Source: Methanobacterium sp. (GTDB lineage Archaea > Methanobacteriota > Methanobacteria > Methanobacteriales > Methanobacteriaceae). Taken from it: 64,000 nt of DNA. The notes under the pieces were generated by a model that did no database searches, was not told the origin of the DNA, and worked only from the letters and a program-made list of their open reading frames with translations. Of the stretch, positions 17,640 through 26,802 are shown in pieces. The position numbers and the translations under genes are program-made. Every line of letters begins with the position of its first letter. The stretch's first letter is position 1. The stretch covers positions 310,001 through 374,000 of the forward strand of contig JADFDH010000001.1 of NCBI GenBank assembly GCA_018263005.1, written 5' to 3'.

Positions 17640-18302
17640 ATGGAACCATATGTTATATTAAACGCTGCTATGACACTAGATGGTAAAATTGCCACGAGAA
17701 AAGGCAGTTCTGAAATATCCGGGCATGATGATCTAATAAGGGTGCACCAACTCAGAAAAGAACTGGATTCAATAATGATTGGCATTAACACGGTTTTAAA
17801 AGACGACCCACGTTTAACTGTACATAAAATACCATCTAAAAAATCTGATAATCCATTAAGGGTGATAACTGATAGTAGGGCAAGAACACCTTTAAATTAC
17901 CGTATTTTAAATGATGAAGCACCTACATTAATCGCTGTTTCACAAAAAGCACCTGAAGATAAAATTAAAAAACTAATTAATAAAGGAGAAAATGTCGATG
18001 TTATCTTGGCGGGGGAAAAAAAGATAAATCTCACAATTTTAATGGATGAACTGGCTCAAAGAGGTATTCGCACATTGATGCTGGAGGGTGGTTCCACCTT
18101 AAATTTTTCCATGCTTCAGGAGGGTTTGGTGGATGAAGTGAGAGTTTGTGTAGCTCCTCTGATTGCAGGAGGTGTTGATGCTAAAACCCTAGTTGGGGGT
18201 GATGGGGTGGATTTAATGAGAGATGCGTTTAAGCTGGAACTGGTTAAAAATTATTTACTAGGTAATGACTTGATCCTAGAGTATAAAGTCATCAATTTCT
18301 AG
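17640..18302 (+). CDS. arfC: Archaeal 2,5-diamino-6-ribosylaminopyrimidinone 5'-phosphate reductase (ArfC, RibD-C domain)
   Basis: 220 residues matching the RibD C-terminal reductase: NAAMTLDGKIATRKGSS near the start, IMIGINTVLKDDPRLT, and LMLEGGSTLNFSMLQEGLVDEV split between 144 and 168. In archaea it reduces the ribosyl group after ArfB deformylation, on the route to riboflavin and F420. ArfB lies in this same window at 35421-36113. ATG behind GAGGGGAACTAT. Confidence 0.9.
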   Translation: MEPYVILNAAMTLDGKIATRKGSSEISGHDDLIRVHQLRKELDSIMIGINTVLKDDPRLTVHKIPSKKSDNPLRVITDSRARTPLNYRILNDEAPTLIAVSQKAPEDKIKKLINKGENVDVILAGEKKINLTILMDELAQRGIRTLMLEGGSTLNFSMLQEGLVDEVRVCVAPLIAGGVDAKTLVGGDGVDLMRDAFKLELVKNYLLGNDLILEYKVINF

Positions 18303-18313
18303 TTTTTATTCTC

Positions 18314-18475
18314 TCAGTAGCTTTTTTTTAGCAGTAAAAAATATAATCCTGCTATTATTAATGCAGCAGCGATTATCCATACTAAGTACACGTAGAACCA
18401 TGGTACTGCCAGCATTACTACAATAATCAAAATTCCAACGATTAAATATACTATTCCCATTATTTTATCATTCAT
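18314..18475 (-). CDS. Small hydrophobic membrane protein (53 residues)
   Basis: A short minus-strand gene filling most of the arfC-PHP gap. It encodes MNDKIMGIVYLIVGILII and continues hydrophobic, with two helices (about 5-24 and 30-48) and a KKSY tail. AGGTG at 18482-18486 (complement) is well spaced from the ATG. An in-frame TTG two codons upstream is possible. Family not recognised. Confidence 0.7.
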   Translation of the reverse strand: MNDKIMGIVYLIVGILIIVVMLAVPWFYVYLVWIIAAALIIAGLYFLLLKKSY

Positions 18476-18552
18476 TAGCAACACCTGTTTATTATTTATC
18501 TATTTTGAAATATTTAAATGAGGGTTTATCCCATTTAAGATTTATCCCTTTA

Positions 18553-18660
18553 GATCTTCTTAGGATTGTCCTGTTAAGTCTTTATAAATTCATCTTTATA
18601 AGAGATTCATTTAAGTCTTTATAGGTTCCTCTTTCTTAAGATATTCTTAGGATTATCCCT
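18553..18660. repeat. Partial duplication of the 3' end of the PHP gene
   Basis: The segment at 18640-18658 (GATATTCTTAGGATTATCC), inside the end of the PHP gene, has a near copy at 18553-18571 (GATCTTCTTAGGATTGTCC). TTAAGTCTTTATA, spanning the stop, occurs at 18611-18623 and 18574-18586. The copies downstream of the stop look like decayed duplicates of the gene end. Confidence 0.6.
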
Positions 18661-19281
18661 TAAGATTTGCCTGATGTTCCTTTCGGGCACACCTGCACCT
18701 AAAAGTATTTTATTGGCTGTTTCATAGGATATTAAATCCTGTGGTGCATGGGTATCAGTGTCCATGACCAGTTTAGCACCAATTTCCAAGGCAATCTTAG
18801 CAACATGTCCATTCGTCAGACAATGACCTTTTCTAGAGCTTATTTCCAAGGCAACATCGTTATCTTTAGCTATTTCAACTTCTTCAGCTGTAATAAGCCC
18901 TGGATGAGCGAGTATATCAATTTCCGGACAGTTTGCAGCGGTGAAATTTGTTCCTTCAATAACCGGTTCCACCAGGGTCTCCCCGTGTACCACGATGATT
19001 TCTGCACCCATCCTCCTGGCTTCAAGGGCGAGTTTATCGATTATTTCCACAGGAGCGTGAGTTATCTCTGCTCCGGGTATGATTTGGATGTCCCAATTAT
19101 CCCTTAGATCATTCACTGTATTGATTATTTTCCCTACACAATCGATGTTTGACCCGTCTACATGGTCCGTTATAGCCACTGCTTCATGATTCAGTACCTG
19201 AGCTCTTCTAGCTATTTCTGAGGGTAAAAGCTCACCATCGCTGAAAATACTGTGAGTATGTAAATCTATTCTTCTTTCCAT
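18619..19281 (-). CDS. PHP domain phosphoesterase
   Basis: 220 residues with PHP metal motifs: IDLHTHSIFSDGE at about 5-17, ITDHVDGSN, IPGAEITH, VVHGETL, LAHPGLI and MDTDTHAP. It resembles small archaeal PHP proteins related to histidinol phosphatase and the PolX domain; the actual substrate is unknown. ATG at 19281 is chosen as the start of MERRIDLHTHS; a TTG three codons upstream is possible. Extra sequence resembling its 3' end lies downstream. Confidence 0.82.
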   Translation of the reverse strand: MERRIDLHTHSIFSDGELLPSEIARRAQVLNHEAVAITDHVDGSNIDCVGKIINTVNDLRDNWDIQIIPGAEITHAPVEIIDKLALEARRMGAEIIVVHGETLVEPVIEGTNFTAANCPEIDILAHPGLITAEEVEIAKDNDVALEISSRKGHCLTNGHVAKIALEIGAKLVMDTDTHAPQDLISYETANKILLGAGVPERNIRQILRDNPKNILRKRNL

Positions 19282-19407
19282 GAGAAACAACTCAAATAAT
19301 TAATATCAATGATTATTTTAAGCATTTTTAATTAATAAACTACTATATTCAATAAACTTCATAATAATTATTATCTTCTTAGCATAAATAATAAATGGTG
19401 AATACAA

Positions 19408-20295
19408 TTGAAAAGTTCCATATTCGTCCCTTCACATATAACAGGGTTTTTCGAGATATTAGATCATCGTGATCCTTTAAAAAAAGGATCTAGAGGTGCA
19501 GGGATGGTACTGGATAATGGAATAACCACCAATATAAAAATCACAGAAGATAAGGGTACCGTTAATATTAAAATTAATGATAATCCCCGTTCAAAATTAG
19601 CATCCATATCCATGAAAACAGTGGAGTTAATTAAAAATCGTTTCAATTTGGATGATAAAAAAATCAGAATTGATCACCAGTTTAAAATACCAATAGGAAC
19701 CGGATTCGGAGTTTCCGCTGCCTGTGCCCTTGGGACTTCCATAGGATTAGTCAAAGCTCTTGATCTTCCCCTCACATATCAAGGGGCGGGAGCAATAGCT
19801 CATCTCGCAGAAATAGAAATGAAAAGTGGATTAGGTGATGTGATAGCAGAAATGACAGGTGGTGTAGTTATAAGGACTCATGAAGGTTCACCCGGATGGG
19901 GAAGGACAGATAAAATAATTCAAAACAGTCTAAAACGAAATAATCAAGAACTGTTTATTATAAGTAAAACATTAGGCGAAATTCAAACATCCCACATAAT
20001 AGAAGATCCCATATGGAAGAAGAAAATAAATCAAACAGGGAAAAATTTATTAAAAAAACTTTTAGAAACCCCCAATATTGAAACGTTCATTAAGTTATCC
20101 AAAAAATTTGCAGAAGAAACCTTATTAATGAATTCTGAGCTTAAAGAAGTGGTTGATATAATGGAAGAAGAAACCATAGGAGCTTCCATGGCTATGCTGG
20201 GAAACACAGCATTTGCAATATCTGAAACACCGGATTCAAGTGTTGAAGGTGTGATAATTTCAAAAATAGACGATAGAGGATGCAGATTAATTTAA
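19408..20295 (+). CDS. Pantoate kinase (archaeal CoA pathway)
   Basis: 295-residue GHMP kinase. The N-terminus FVPSHITGFFEILDH and the ATP-binding PIGTGFGVSAACALGTSI (about 93-110) match archaeal pantoate kinase, which works with phosphopantothenate synthetase in place of the bacterial PanC/PanK order. TTG start behind GGTGAATACAA. It is convergent with the winged-helix regulator. Confidence 0.88.
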   Translation: MKSSIFVPSHITGFFEILDHRDPLKKGSRGAGMVLDNGITTNIKITEDKGTVNIKINDNPRSKLASISMKTVELIKNRFNLDDKKIRIDHQFKIPIGTGFGVSAACALGTSIGLVKALDLPLTYQGAGAIAHLAEIEMKSGLGDVIAEMTGGVVIRTHEGSPGWGRTDKIIQNSLKRNNQELFIISKTLGEIQTSHIIEDPIWKKKINQTGKNLLKKLLETPNIETFIKLSKKFAEETLLMNSELKEVVDIMEEETIGASMAMLGNTAFAISETPDSSVEGVIISKIDDRGCRLI

Positions 20296-20323
20296 CACCA
20301 GGAGTGTCTTTGATAAAATAATT

Positions 20324-20398
20324 CATTTTCTAACATCTTCAATTACATCATTTTCTAACATCTTCAATTACATCATTTTCTAACATCTTCAATCACGT
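20324..20398. repeat. Three-copy 25-bp tandem repeat on the 3' end of the winged-helix regulator
   Basis: Units start at 20324, 20349 and 20374 with an exact 25-bp period; the first two are identical. Read on the minus strand, each encodes the terminal residues VIEDVRK and a stop, so the two downstream units are extra copies of the gene's end. The copy inside the gene differs at a few bases. Confidence 0.9.
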
Positions 20399-21167
20399 AG
20401 TTAATGCTTTCATTATCCAGTTTATGGGTGATGCTGACTGTCATCTTTCCCACGGCAAATACAAGCACATTAAGACCTCTTTTAGCAGCGGCAACCGTGG
20501 CTTCAGGTGTTGCAAATTCAAAATCAGATTCAATGCCTAATTTTAATGCAACAGCCCTGGAAACAGTTCCCATTATTCCCACCCGGTCGAAATTCCTCTC
20601 AGGGTCCTGATGGATACGTTTAATTTTCTCTAGATCAGAAGATCTTGAACCGCCCTCGTTAATGGTCGGTAGTTTAATAATAACTACATAACCTGGCTGG
20701 AGTTCTATTGTACCGCCTAATTTAATTAAAGCTACATCTTCACCTTTTTTCACATCATTAAGCACTTCTGCATGAGCTGATGTTTCTCTGCTGGTGGCGT
20801 ATAGGATTCCCTCATCCATCTCTAAGTAGACCGCATCTCCAGCATTAAACTCTTCTATTGCTATGGCTGGCCAGATGGATTTATAGGCATTCATAGTATC
20901 CAGTACCTGATCTGCATATTTTCTAAGATTCAATGCTTCAGTTTTAACCCTTTCAATGCCTTTTTTGGTGATCTTATAGTTACTGTGTCCTTTTCCTGTT
21001 TCTACCAGCCCCTCATCAGCCAGATTCTTAATATTTTCCGATACAGCCTGTATGGTTATCCCCAACTTATTGGCTATGTCCTTCTGACGTAGATGTGGTT
21101 CTTGTTTAGCTATTTCAGCCAGTATCTGGAAATGGGTCAGTTCACCCTTCTTTTTAAAGACCTTCAT
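20373..21167 (-). CDS. Winged-helix transcriptional regulator with large C-terminal domain
   Basis: 264 residues. The N-terminal ~75 form a winged helix: LTHFQILAEIAKQEPHLRQK, DIANKLGITIQAVSENIKNL (the recognition helix) and a wing GKGHSNYKITKKG. The C-terminal domain (about 95-264) includes GDAVYLEMDEGILYA and an EFATPEATVAAAKRGLNVLVF stretch (split at residue 232) of unknown ligand. This is a conserved archaeal regulator type; the regulon is unknown. ATG behind GGGTGGATT. Confidence 0.78.
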   Translation of the reverse strand: MKVFKKKGELTHFQILAEIAKQEPHLRQKDIANKLGITIQAVSENIKNLADEGLVETGKGHSNYKITKKGIERVKTEALNLRKYADQVLDTMNAYKSIWPAIAIEEFNAGDAVYLEMDEGILYATSRETSAHAEVLNDVKKGEDVALIKLGGTIELQPGYVVIIKLPTINEGGSRSSDLEKIKRIHQDPERNFDRVGIMGTVSRAVALKLGIESDFEFATPEATVAAAKRGLNVLVFAVGKMTVSITHKLDNESINYVIEDVRK

Positions 21168-21358
21168 AATCCACCCAAATGATCTAATAATAAATTAATA
21201 TTGATTTTTAATTTAAAATAGTTTTCAAAAAAAATTTAATAAACTATGATTGATTCTATGAATTAAGAGTAAGAAAAATTAATTTTATAAATGCTAGAAA
21301 TGGCTAAGGAATGATATAATGGTGTTATAAATAATAAATTGGGTTTAATCAGAAATAA

Positions 21359-22756
21359 TTAAACTATTCCCTTCAAAGTACTGTCAAATATTTTAAGAAA
21401 TTCATCCACCTTTGATTGGGGTATGTAAGCTCCACAGGCCACTGAATGCCCTCCTCCGCTACCGTCGACTTTTCCTGCTATTCTTCTGATTAATTTCCCG
21501 AAATGAATTCCATCGTAGGCTAATAGGCGTGAACAACGCAATGATACCTTAACGCCCTCTTTTTCATCATTAACATCTGTAAAACCTATAATTGGTTTTC
21601 TCCAATCACCTTGGCTTAGGAGCATCCCGGTTATGGTTCCAATAACTTCGCTTTTTATCCCATATCCTTCAAAATATTGGAGATTATCCAGTTTATTTAT
21701 CCTTTCTTCTTCTTTTAACCATTCCATCTTCTGAGCCAGGTATCTTCTATGTTTCCTTGCTAATTTCTCCATATCCTTTAAAGCGCCTTTTCTATTTCCT
21801 TTTAAAACATCCAGGGCGATGTTATATTTGTTATTCCGGCTACAAGCGTTAACGGCGGTCGAAAATTCACTGGCATCCCTTAGTGGGGTGTATTTTTCTT
21901 CGTTTAAGAATTCATATGCATCTCCTGATACCAGCTTAGGGATGTGTTTAACATATCTCTGGGGAACCTCCCGGGTTAACATCCGAACCAGTTCTGAGAA
22001 TAAACTCTTCTTCTCTTCCATACTTAAATCATATAGTGTGCGTGTTTTACCATCATAAGTGGGTATTCCCAGTTTCTTCAATAGTAAAATACATTCATTG
22101 CGATTATTAGTTATGGGCAGTTTTACATCTCCAAAATAGGAAAGAGCAACAAAAAGAGGACGGGTCTGTCTCCCATAGATGGATAGGTCGTAACTGGAAT
22201 TTACCAAATTCCCGGAAATGCTGTCTTGAAGTATTTCCTGATTCAAACCATGTAATCTACCGGTAAGACTGTCCTGCATATCACCAACAGCACTTAAAAC
22301 TCCCATCCAACTCAGATCATAAAATTTGAAGGTTTTAGCTAGGAGATAGGACATCCCTCCGCCTGAAATCTGATATGATCCGTCTATCCCATAATGATGG
22401 GGGTTGAGCTCTAAGAAACTTCCGTTGAACTGGTTATGAGTGCGGAGGGGAGGGTGATGGTCTAAAATCAGAACTTTTGATGTTGATCTGGCGAAGTTAT
22501 CCAGGTTCTGGCCCGAACCCAGGTCAGAAAAGATGGTTAACTCATTTTCGGCGCGTAAATCCTCGATCTTATCCAAACTTAAAAATTCGATTTCATGGTC
22601 TATTTCCAATTTATCCAGGGTTGATGAAAGAATTGCACCTGCAGATAATCCATCACAATCTATGTGAGTGTATATCTTCACGTCTCGAGCATCTTTAACC
22701 ATATTATGTGCTTTTTCAAATCCTTTCTTCATTTGGGGGTCCTGATTTTCTACCAT
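21359..22756 (-). CDS. DHH/DHHA1 family phosphoesterase (archaeal RecJ-like)
   Basis: 465 residues. DHH motifs: YTHIDCDGLSAGAIL near 30, FSDLGSG near 76 and LILDHHPP near 96. DHHA1 motif GGGHSVACGAYIP lies near the C-terminus. This is the RecJ/GAN-like family; archaeal members are 5'-3' or 3'-5' single-strand nucleases, some bound to the GINS/CMG replisome (known for other archaea, not shown here). ATG behind AGGAGCTTATTC. It stands apart from SRP19 by a 200-bp AT-rich gap. Confidence 0.88.
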   Translation of the reverse strand: MVENQDPQMKKGFEKAHNMVKDARDVKIYTHIDCDGLSAGAILSSTLDKLEIDHEIEFLSLDKIEDLRAENELTIFSDLGSGQNLDNFARSTSKVLILDHHPPLRTHNQFNGSFLELNPHHYGIDGSYQISGGGMSYLLAKTFKFYDLSWMGVLSAVGDMQDSLTGRLHGLNQEILQDSISGNLVNSSYDLSIYGRQTRPLFVALSYFGDVKLPITNNRNECILLLKKLGIPTYDGKTRTLYDLSMEEKKSLFSELVRMLTREVPQRYVKHIPKLVSGDAYEFLNEEKYTPLRDASEFSTAVNACSRNNKYNIALDVLKGNRKGALKDMEKLARKHRRYLAQKMEWLKEEERINKLDNLQYFEGYGIKSEVIGTITGMLLSQGDWRKPIIGFTDVNDEKEGVKVSLRCSRLLAYDGIHFGKLIRRIAGKVDGSGGGHSVACGAYIPQSKVDEFLKIFDSTLKGIV

Positions 22757-22956
22757 GAATAAGCTCCTATAATAATAAAGAATACATCATAGTATCGTTC
22801 TTGCATATATTAATTTAACACATTATTGATTTTAATAACTTAAATAACTTTCTAAATGAACGTAATTTTCTTCAATTAGTATTATTAATCTAGAAATTAG
22901 ACTTAATACTTGTCTATAGATAAATGATCAAAAAAAATAAAGAATTGTCTTAGCTC

Positions 22957-23229
22957 TTAATTTCTAAAACCCTTTATTGTATTGCTTATCTTTATGAGGA
23001 TATCCCTTTTTGATTGTTTTTTATCCACTGTAACCCTTCCCGTATTTTCCCACCATGATTTGGGATAGGCTTTATCTTTTTCCACCTCAGGATTAAGACC
23101 AAGCTTTCCAGCAGCACGGGAAATCTCTCTTAATTTGGGAGAGCTTAACGCGAAATTTTTGGGAATTTTCCTCCCCTCTTTTTTGGTTTTCTTCGAATCA
23201 AGGTAGGCAGGCCAGATAATGGTTTTCAT
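22957..23229 (-). CDS. srp19: Signal recognition particle 19 kDa protein (SRP19)
   Basis: 90 residues: MKTIIWPAYLDSKKTKKEGR, basic throughout, with KAYPKSWWENTGRV, as in archaeal SRP19, which binds 7S RNA and prepares it for SRP54. GAGGTGG seven bases before the ATG at 23229 fixes the start; an upstream in-frame ATG at 23244 overlaps this site. It follows hemD by 29 bp on the same strand. Confidence 0.93.
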   Translation of the reverse strand: MKTIIWPAYLDSKKTKKEGRKIPKNFALSSPKLREISRAAGKLGLNPEVEKDKAYPKSWWENTGRVTVDKKQSKRDILIKISNTIKGFRN

Positions 23230-23258
23230 GATTAACCACCTCATATAATTTTTACATA

Positions 23259-24041
23259 TTACTCCATTTTTTCCATTAAACGATTCAGCATGGCTTTTAC
23301 TGTATACTCATCGGGTATTATGGTTGGTATATCATATTTTTCCAGGGCACTAGCTGTAACCGGGCCAATAGCCCCTACTAATACTTCTCCATTTCTTAGT
23401 GGTTCCAATAATTTCTCTTTATCTTCTCCATTGACCATTTTAAATAGGTTGCTGGCTGTGAGTGTACTGGTGAAGGTGACCGCATCAACTTCCCGGTTTA
23501 TAATTTCTTCTACAAGTTTTTCTACCATGGTCCTATCATTAGGAAGGTCAGATTTGTAGGCTTCAACCATAAGAACATGGGCTCCTCGATCTTTTAGGCC
23601 TTTAGGCAGAACATCACGGGCAGCTAGAGTTCTTGGAAGTCCTATAAGCTTGTTTTTTACATTGATATCATTAAATAATTCAAGAAGACCTTCAGCAGTA
23701 TAATCATCAGGTATGATATCTGGTTTTAAGCTGTATTCATCTAAGTTTTTCCCGGTACGTGGTCCTATAACTGCAATTTTACAATCAGGATTTAAACGAT
23801 CTTTCAAATCATTACAATGTTTAAAAAGAGATAATATGGCCGTGGGAGAGGTGAATATTAACCAGTCCAGTTCACCGGCTTTTTTGCACAAGTCCTTCAG
23901 GGGCTGGGTGTTAGTTATTCTCAGTTCCAGGGTGGGCGCCACCAAAACCTCACCACCTTTTTCTTTAATAATCTGTACCGCTTCCTCACTCCTCTCTATC
24001 GGACGAGTTATAGCTATTTTTTTCCCTTTAAAATCTTTCAT
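23259..24041 (-). CDS. hemD: Uroporphyrinogen-III synthase
   Basis: 260 residues with the two-lobed HemD pattern: KKIAITRPIERSEEAVQII at the start, WLIFTSPTAI near 59, and VDAVTFTSTLTASNLF near 194 with GPVTASALEKY near 236. It closes hydroxymethylbilane to uroporphyrinogen III. It overlaps cobA by 4 bp (ATGA), so the two are translationally coupled and act at consecutive steps. Confidence 0.9.
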   Translation of the reverse strand: MKDFKGKKIAITRPIERSEEAVQIIKEKGGEVLVAPTLELRITNTQPLKDLCKKAGELDWLIFTSPTAILSLFKHCNDLKDRLNPDCKIAVIGPRTGKNLDEYSLKPDIIPDDYTAEGLLELFNDINVKNKLIGLPRTLAARDVLPKGLKDRGAHVLMVEAYKSDLPNDRTMVEKLVEEIINREVDAVTFTSTLTASNLFKMVNGEDKEKLLEPLRNGEVLVGAIGPVTASALEKYDIPTIIPDEYTVKAMLNRLMEKME

Positions 24042-24742
24042 AATCTTGCCTTCTTGAATATATCAACTACTGGTCCTATAATTACCAGCGCGGGTGATTT
24101 TATATTTTTTTGACTAATATCATCCAGGGTTCCGGTTATTATCCTTTGATCTGGCATGGTGCCCTGTTCTATAACACAAACAGGTGTTTTGGGATCTTTA
24201 TATTTCATTATTTCACGTGTATTATCTTCTAATCTTCCCACACCCATTAAAATAATTATAGTATCTGCTTTAAAATCCCATTTAACCTGTTTTTCACTTT
24301 TTGTTGGGTCTTCATGTCCCGTTACTATTGTAAGAGATGTGGATACTGCCCTATGTGTTACTGGAAGCCCCACGGATGTAGGAACTCCCACAGCAGAGGT
24401 TACTCCAGGAATTATATCTGCCACTATCCCTTCCTCCAGAAGAGCCAGCATCTCCTCACCACCCCTTCCAAATACAAAGGGGTCTCCACCTTTAAGTCGT
24501 ACCACCATGTCATGGTTTTTGGCTGCATCTATGAGAATTTGGTTTATTTCATCCTGACTTTTATAATGTTCACCTGCTTTTTTACCCACATAAATTAATT
24601 CAGCTTGAGGAGCGTGATCCAGAATTTTTTCATTGGCCAGACGATCATATATCACCACATCTGCTTTACTTAGAACTTCAGCAGCTTTTAAAGTAAGCAG
24701 ATCTGGATCACCAGGTCCGGCACCTACTAAATATACAGTCAT
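24038..24742 (-). CDS. cobA: Uroporphyrinogen-III C-methyltransferase (SUMT)
   Basis: 234 residues. VYLVGAGPGDPDLLTLKA opens the protein, KADVVIYDRLA follows, and GGDPFVFGRGGEE near 85 is the SAM/substrate motif of SUMT. It methylates C2 and C7 to precorrin-2, the branch to siroheme, B12 and F430. It has no fused HemD or CysG domain. ATG behind GAAGGTGAATAA. Operon with hemD and probably srp19. Confidence 0.94.
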   Translation of the reverse strand: MTVYLVGAGPGDPDLLTLKAAEVLSKADVVIYDRLANEKILDHAPQAELIYVGKKAGEHYKSQDEINQILIDAAKNHDMVVRLKGGDPFVFGRGGEEMLALLEEGIVADIIPGVTSAVGVPTSVGLPVTHRAVSTSLTIVTGHEDPTKSEKQVKWDFKADTIIILMGVGRLEDNTREIMKYKDPKTPVCVIEQGTMPDQRIITGTLDDISQKNIKSPALVIIGPVVDIFKKARL

Positions 24743-24822
24743 TTATTCACCTTCATTTTTGATTACCAATGATTTCATGATTATCTTAAAAAAAAATGGA
24801 ATATTATCGGATTGAAAATAAT

Positions 24823-25473
24823 TTAATAATTAACTATTCCCTTAAAGAACTTCAAACCATCATCTGAGCCTAAAATATTCTCAGAAGCCCTTTCTGGGTG
24901 GGGCATCACTGCACAGACTAGTCCTTCCTCATCACAAACCCCGGTAACTGCTTCCAGGGATCCGTTGGGATTTTCATCAGCAAAGGCCAGGACGATCTGA
25001 TCCTGATCTTGGAGTTTTTCTATCTCATCATCATAGTAACGACCTTCCGCATGGGCAATGGGCATCTTTATAATCTCATTTTTATCATACATGCTGGTGA
25101 AGGGTGTTCTGGTAGTTTTAACCCTTAAATCTGTCCATTTGCAGATGAATTTTGCATTGCTGTTGTTGGTGAAAACTCCCGGCACTAAACCAATTTCTGC
25201 TAGTATCTGTGCTCCGTTACATATTCCCAGTACAGGCTTTTTTTCTTTAACAGTTTCTTTAATACCTTCAATAACTGGTGTTATGGCAGCTATGGCTCCT
25301 GCTCTCAAATAATCTCCGTAGGAAAATCCTCCAGGTATCACTACCGCATCGAATGAGGAAAGATCCCTCTGATTCCACCATACATAATCAGGATTAGCCC
25401 CGGCAATTTCCAGGGCATGGTGAACATCTCGGTCACAGTTAGACCCGGGAAATCTTATTATGGCCACGTCCAT
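24823..25473 (-). CDS. purQ: Phosphoribosylformylglycinamidine synthase subunit PurQ
   Basis: 216-residue class-I glutamine amidotransferase. It starts MDVAIIRFPGSNCDRD. The nucleophile Cys is in GICNGAQIL near 84 and the catalytic His/Glu in MPHPERASE near 193. It supplies ammonia to PurL. ATG at 25473 lies 2 bp after the purS stop, with GGAGG inside the purS end, so translation is coupled. PurL is not in this window. Confidence 0.95.
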   Translation of the reverse strand: MDVAIIRFPGSNCDRDVHHALEIAGANPDYVWWNQRDLSSFDAVVIPGGFSYGDYLRAGAIAAITPVIEGIKETVKEKKPVLGICNGAQILAEIGLVPGVFTNNSNAKFICKWTDLRVKTTRTPFTSMYDKNEIIKMPIAHAEGRYYDDEIEKLQDQDQIVLAFADENPNGSLEAVTGVCDEEGLVCAVMPHPERASENILGSDDGLKFFKGIVNY

Positions 25474-25475
25474 TT

Positions 25476-25727
25476 TCAATCCTCCAGGGAGATACCTATT
25501 TCATAGTTATGAATCACAGGATTGCACAAAAGTCTTTGACACATTTCATCTATTTCCCTGCGGACGACTTCTGCATTTTCTCCTTCCAGGGAGAATTTTA
25601 TTATTTGGATGGTGTCTGTGTTTTTTACATTGTACTTTAAAAGAGCCAGAGCCCTTTCGATGGTGGCAGCTTCCGGGTTAAGCATACCTTTTTTTAAACT
25701 TATCTTAACCTCTGCATTATATTTCAT
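25476..25727 (-). CDS. purS: Phosphoribosylformylglycinamidine synthase subunit PurS
   Basis: 83 residues: KYNAEVKISLKKGMLNPEAATIERAL (split at residue 16), GENAEVVRREIDEMCQRLLCNPVIHNYEI. PurS bridges PurQ and small PurL in the FGAM synthase complex. ATG behind GAGGTGAATAA. Immediately upstream of purQ and 83 bp downstream of purC on the same strand. Confidence 0.94.
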   Translation of the reverse strand: MKYNAEVKISLKKGMLNPEAATIERALALLKYNVKNTDTIQIIKFSLEGENAEVVRREIDEMCQRLLCNPVIHNYEIGISLED

Positions 25728-25810
25728 TTATTCACCTCTTTTATCCCAAAATGCGGATTTATCAAATTATGGTTGTTAGAATTTATAAGATTATTTTAAT
25801 CAGCGATTAA

Positions 25811-26560
25811 TTATAAGTTGGTGATGTTCCACTTTTCTTTATCTTCATCATCTAATATTCTGGAGGCTACCTCACTGTAGGCTTTTATTACTCCAGATTC
25901 TCCTTTCCTAAATAGATCTTTATCCAGAACTTCGCAGGTATTCATATCCCAAAATCTGCAGGAGTCAGGACTGATCTCATCACCTAATACGATTTCTCCT
26001 TTATAATTTCGGCCGAATTCTATTTTAAAATCAGGAAAAATAATTCCTTTTTCCTTTAAAAATTCCTTAATAACCTTGTTTATTTTTAGGGTGGTTTTCC
26101 TAATTATATCCAACTCTTTTCTACTGGTTAATTCTAAAGCAACCGCTATATCATCATTCAACATGGGATCATGGAATTCGTCACTTTTATAATCCATCTG
26201 TATGATAGGGGGGTCTAATTCCTGTTTTTCCTGGAATGGGAACTTGCGGAGCAGACTTCCAGCTGCTATATTCCTGGTGATGACCTCTAATGGTATCATT
26301 TCCAGACAGTGAGATAACATCATCCCGGGTTCCAGGAGTTCAATATACTGTGTTTTAATTCCAGAAGCTTCTAAAATTTCAAAAAACTTAGCAGAGATTA
26401 TTGAATTATAATAACCCTTTTTAGTGATATTATCTCTTTTTTCACCATCTCCAGCGGTTATATCATCTCTAAATTTTACAACAACTATCTCTGGATCTTC
26501 GGTTTTATATATGTCCTTGGCCTTACCTTGGTAGAGTAGATCTGCGGTTTTTAACTTCAT
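25811..26560 (-). CDS. purC: SAICAR synthase (PurC)
   Basis: 249 residues: LYQGKAKDIYKTEDPE near the start, FRDDITAGDGEK, PLEVITRNIAAGSL near 92, LGDEISPDSCRFWD near 195. It joins aspartate to CAIR in purine synthesis. It heads the purC-purS-purQ run and is divergent from glmS across 242 bp, where TATA-like boxes lie for both directions. Confidence 0.95.
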   Translation of the reverse strand: MKLKTADLLYQGKAKDIYKTEDPEIVVVKFRDDITAGDGEKRDNITKKGYYNSIISAKFFEILEASGIKTQYIELLEPGMMLSHCLEMIPLEVITRNIAAGSLLRKFPFQEKQELDPPIIQMDYKSDEFHDPMLNDDIAVALELTSRKELDIIRKTTLKINKVIKEFLKEKGIIFPDFKIEFGRNYKGEIVLGDEISPDSCRFWDMNTCEVLDKDLFRKGESGVIKAYSEVASRILDDEDKEKWNITNL

Positions 26561-26802
26561 GAATAACTTCCTGAGCTTTTTATTGATATTAATTATTATT
26601 AGATTCTAGGATATTTATATAAGAAGATTACATCTTATTAAAACTAAAATTTTTAGGATTTCATGGTATAATAATTTAATTAACTCATTTATCAAATATT
26701 TATATACTTATTAATTTACAATTAGTGATATTGACCCAGTAATCTTAAAGTCATTTTTTTATTGCTGATTAATATTATTATAAAGTTTCATATGGTGAGA
26801 AT

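Noticed and set aside
20324..20398. Possible CRISPR or transposon end repeat
   Set aside because: Units are head-to-tail with no spacers and derive from the gene end.
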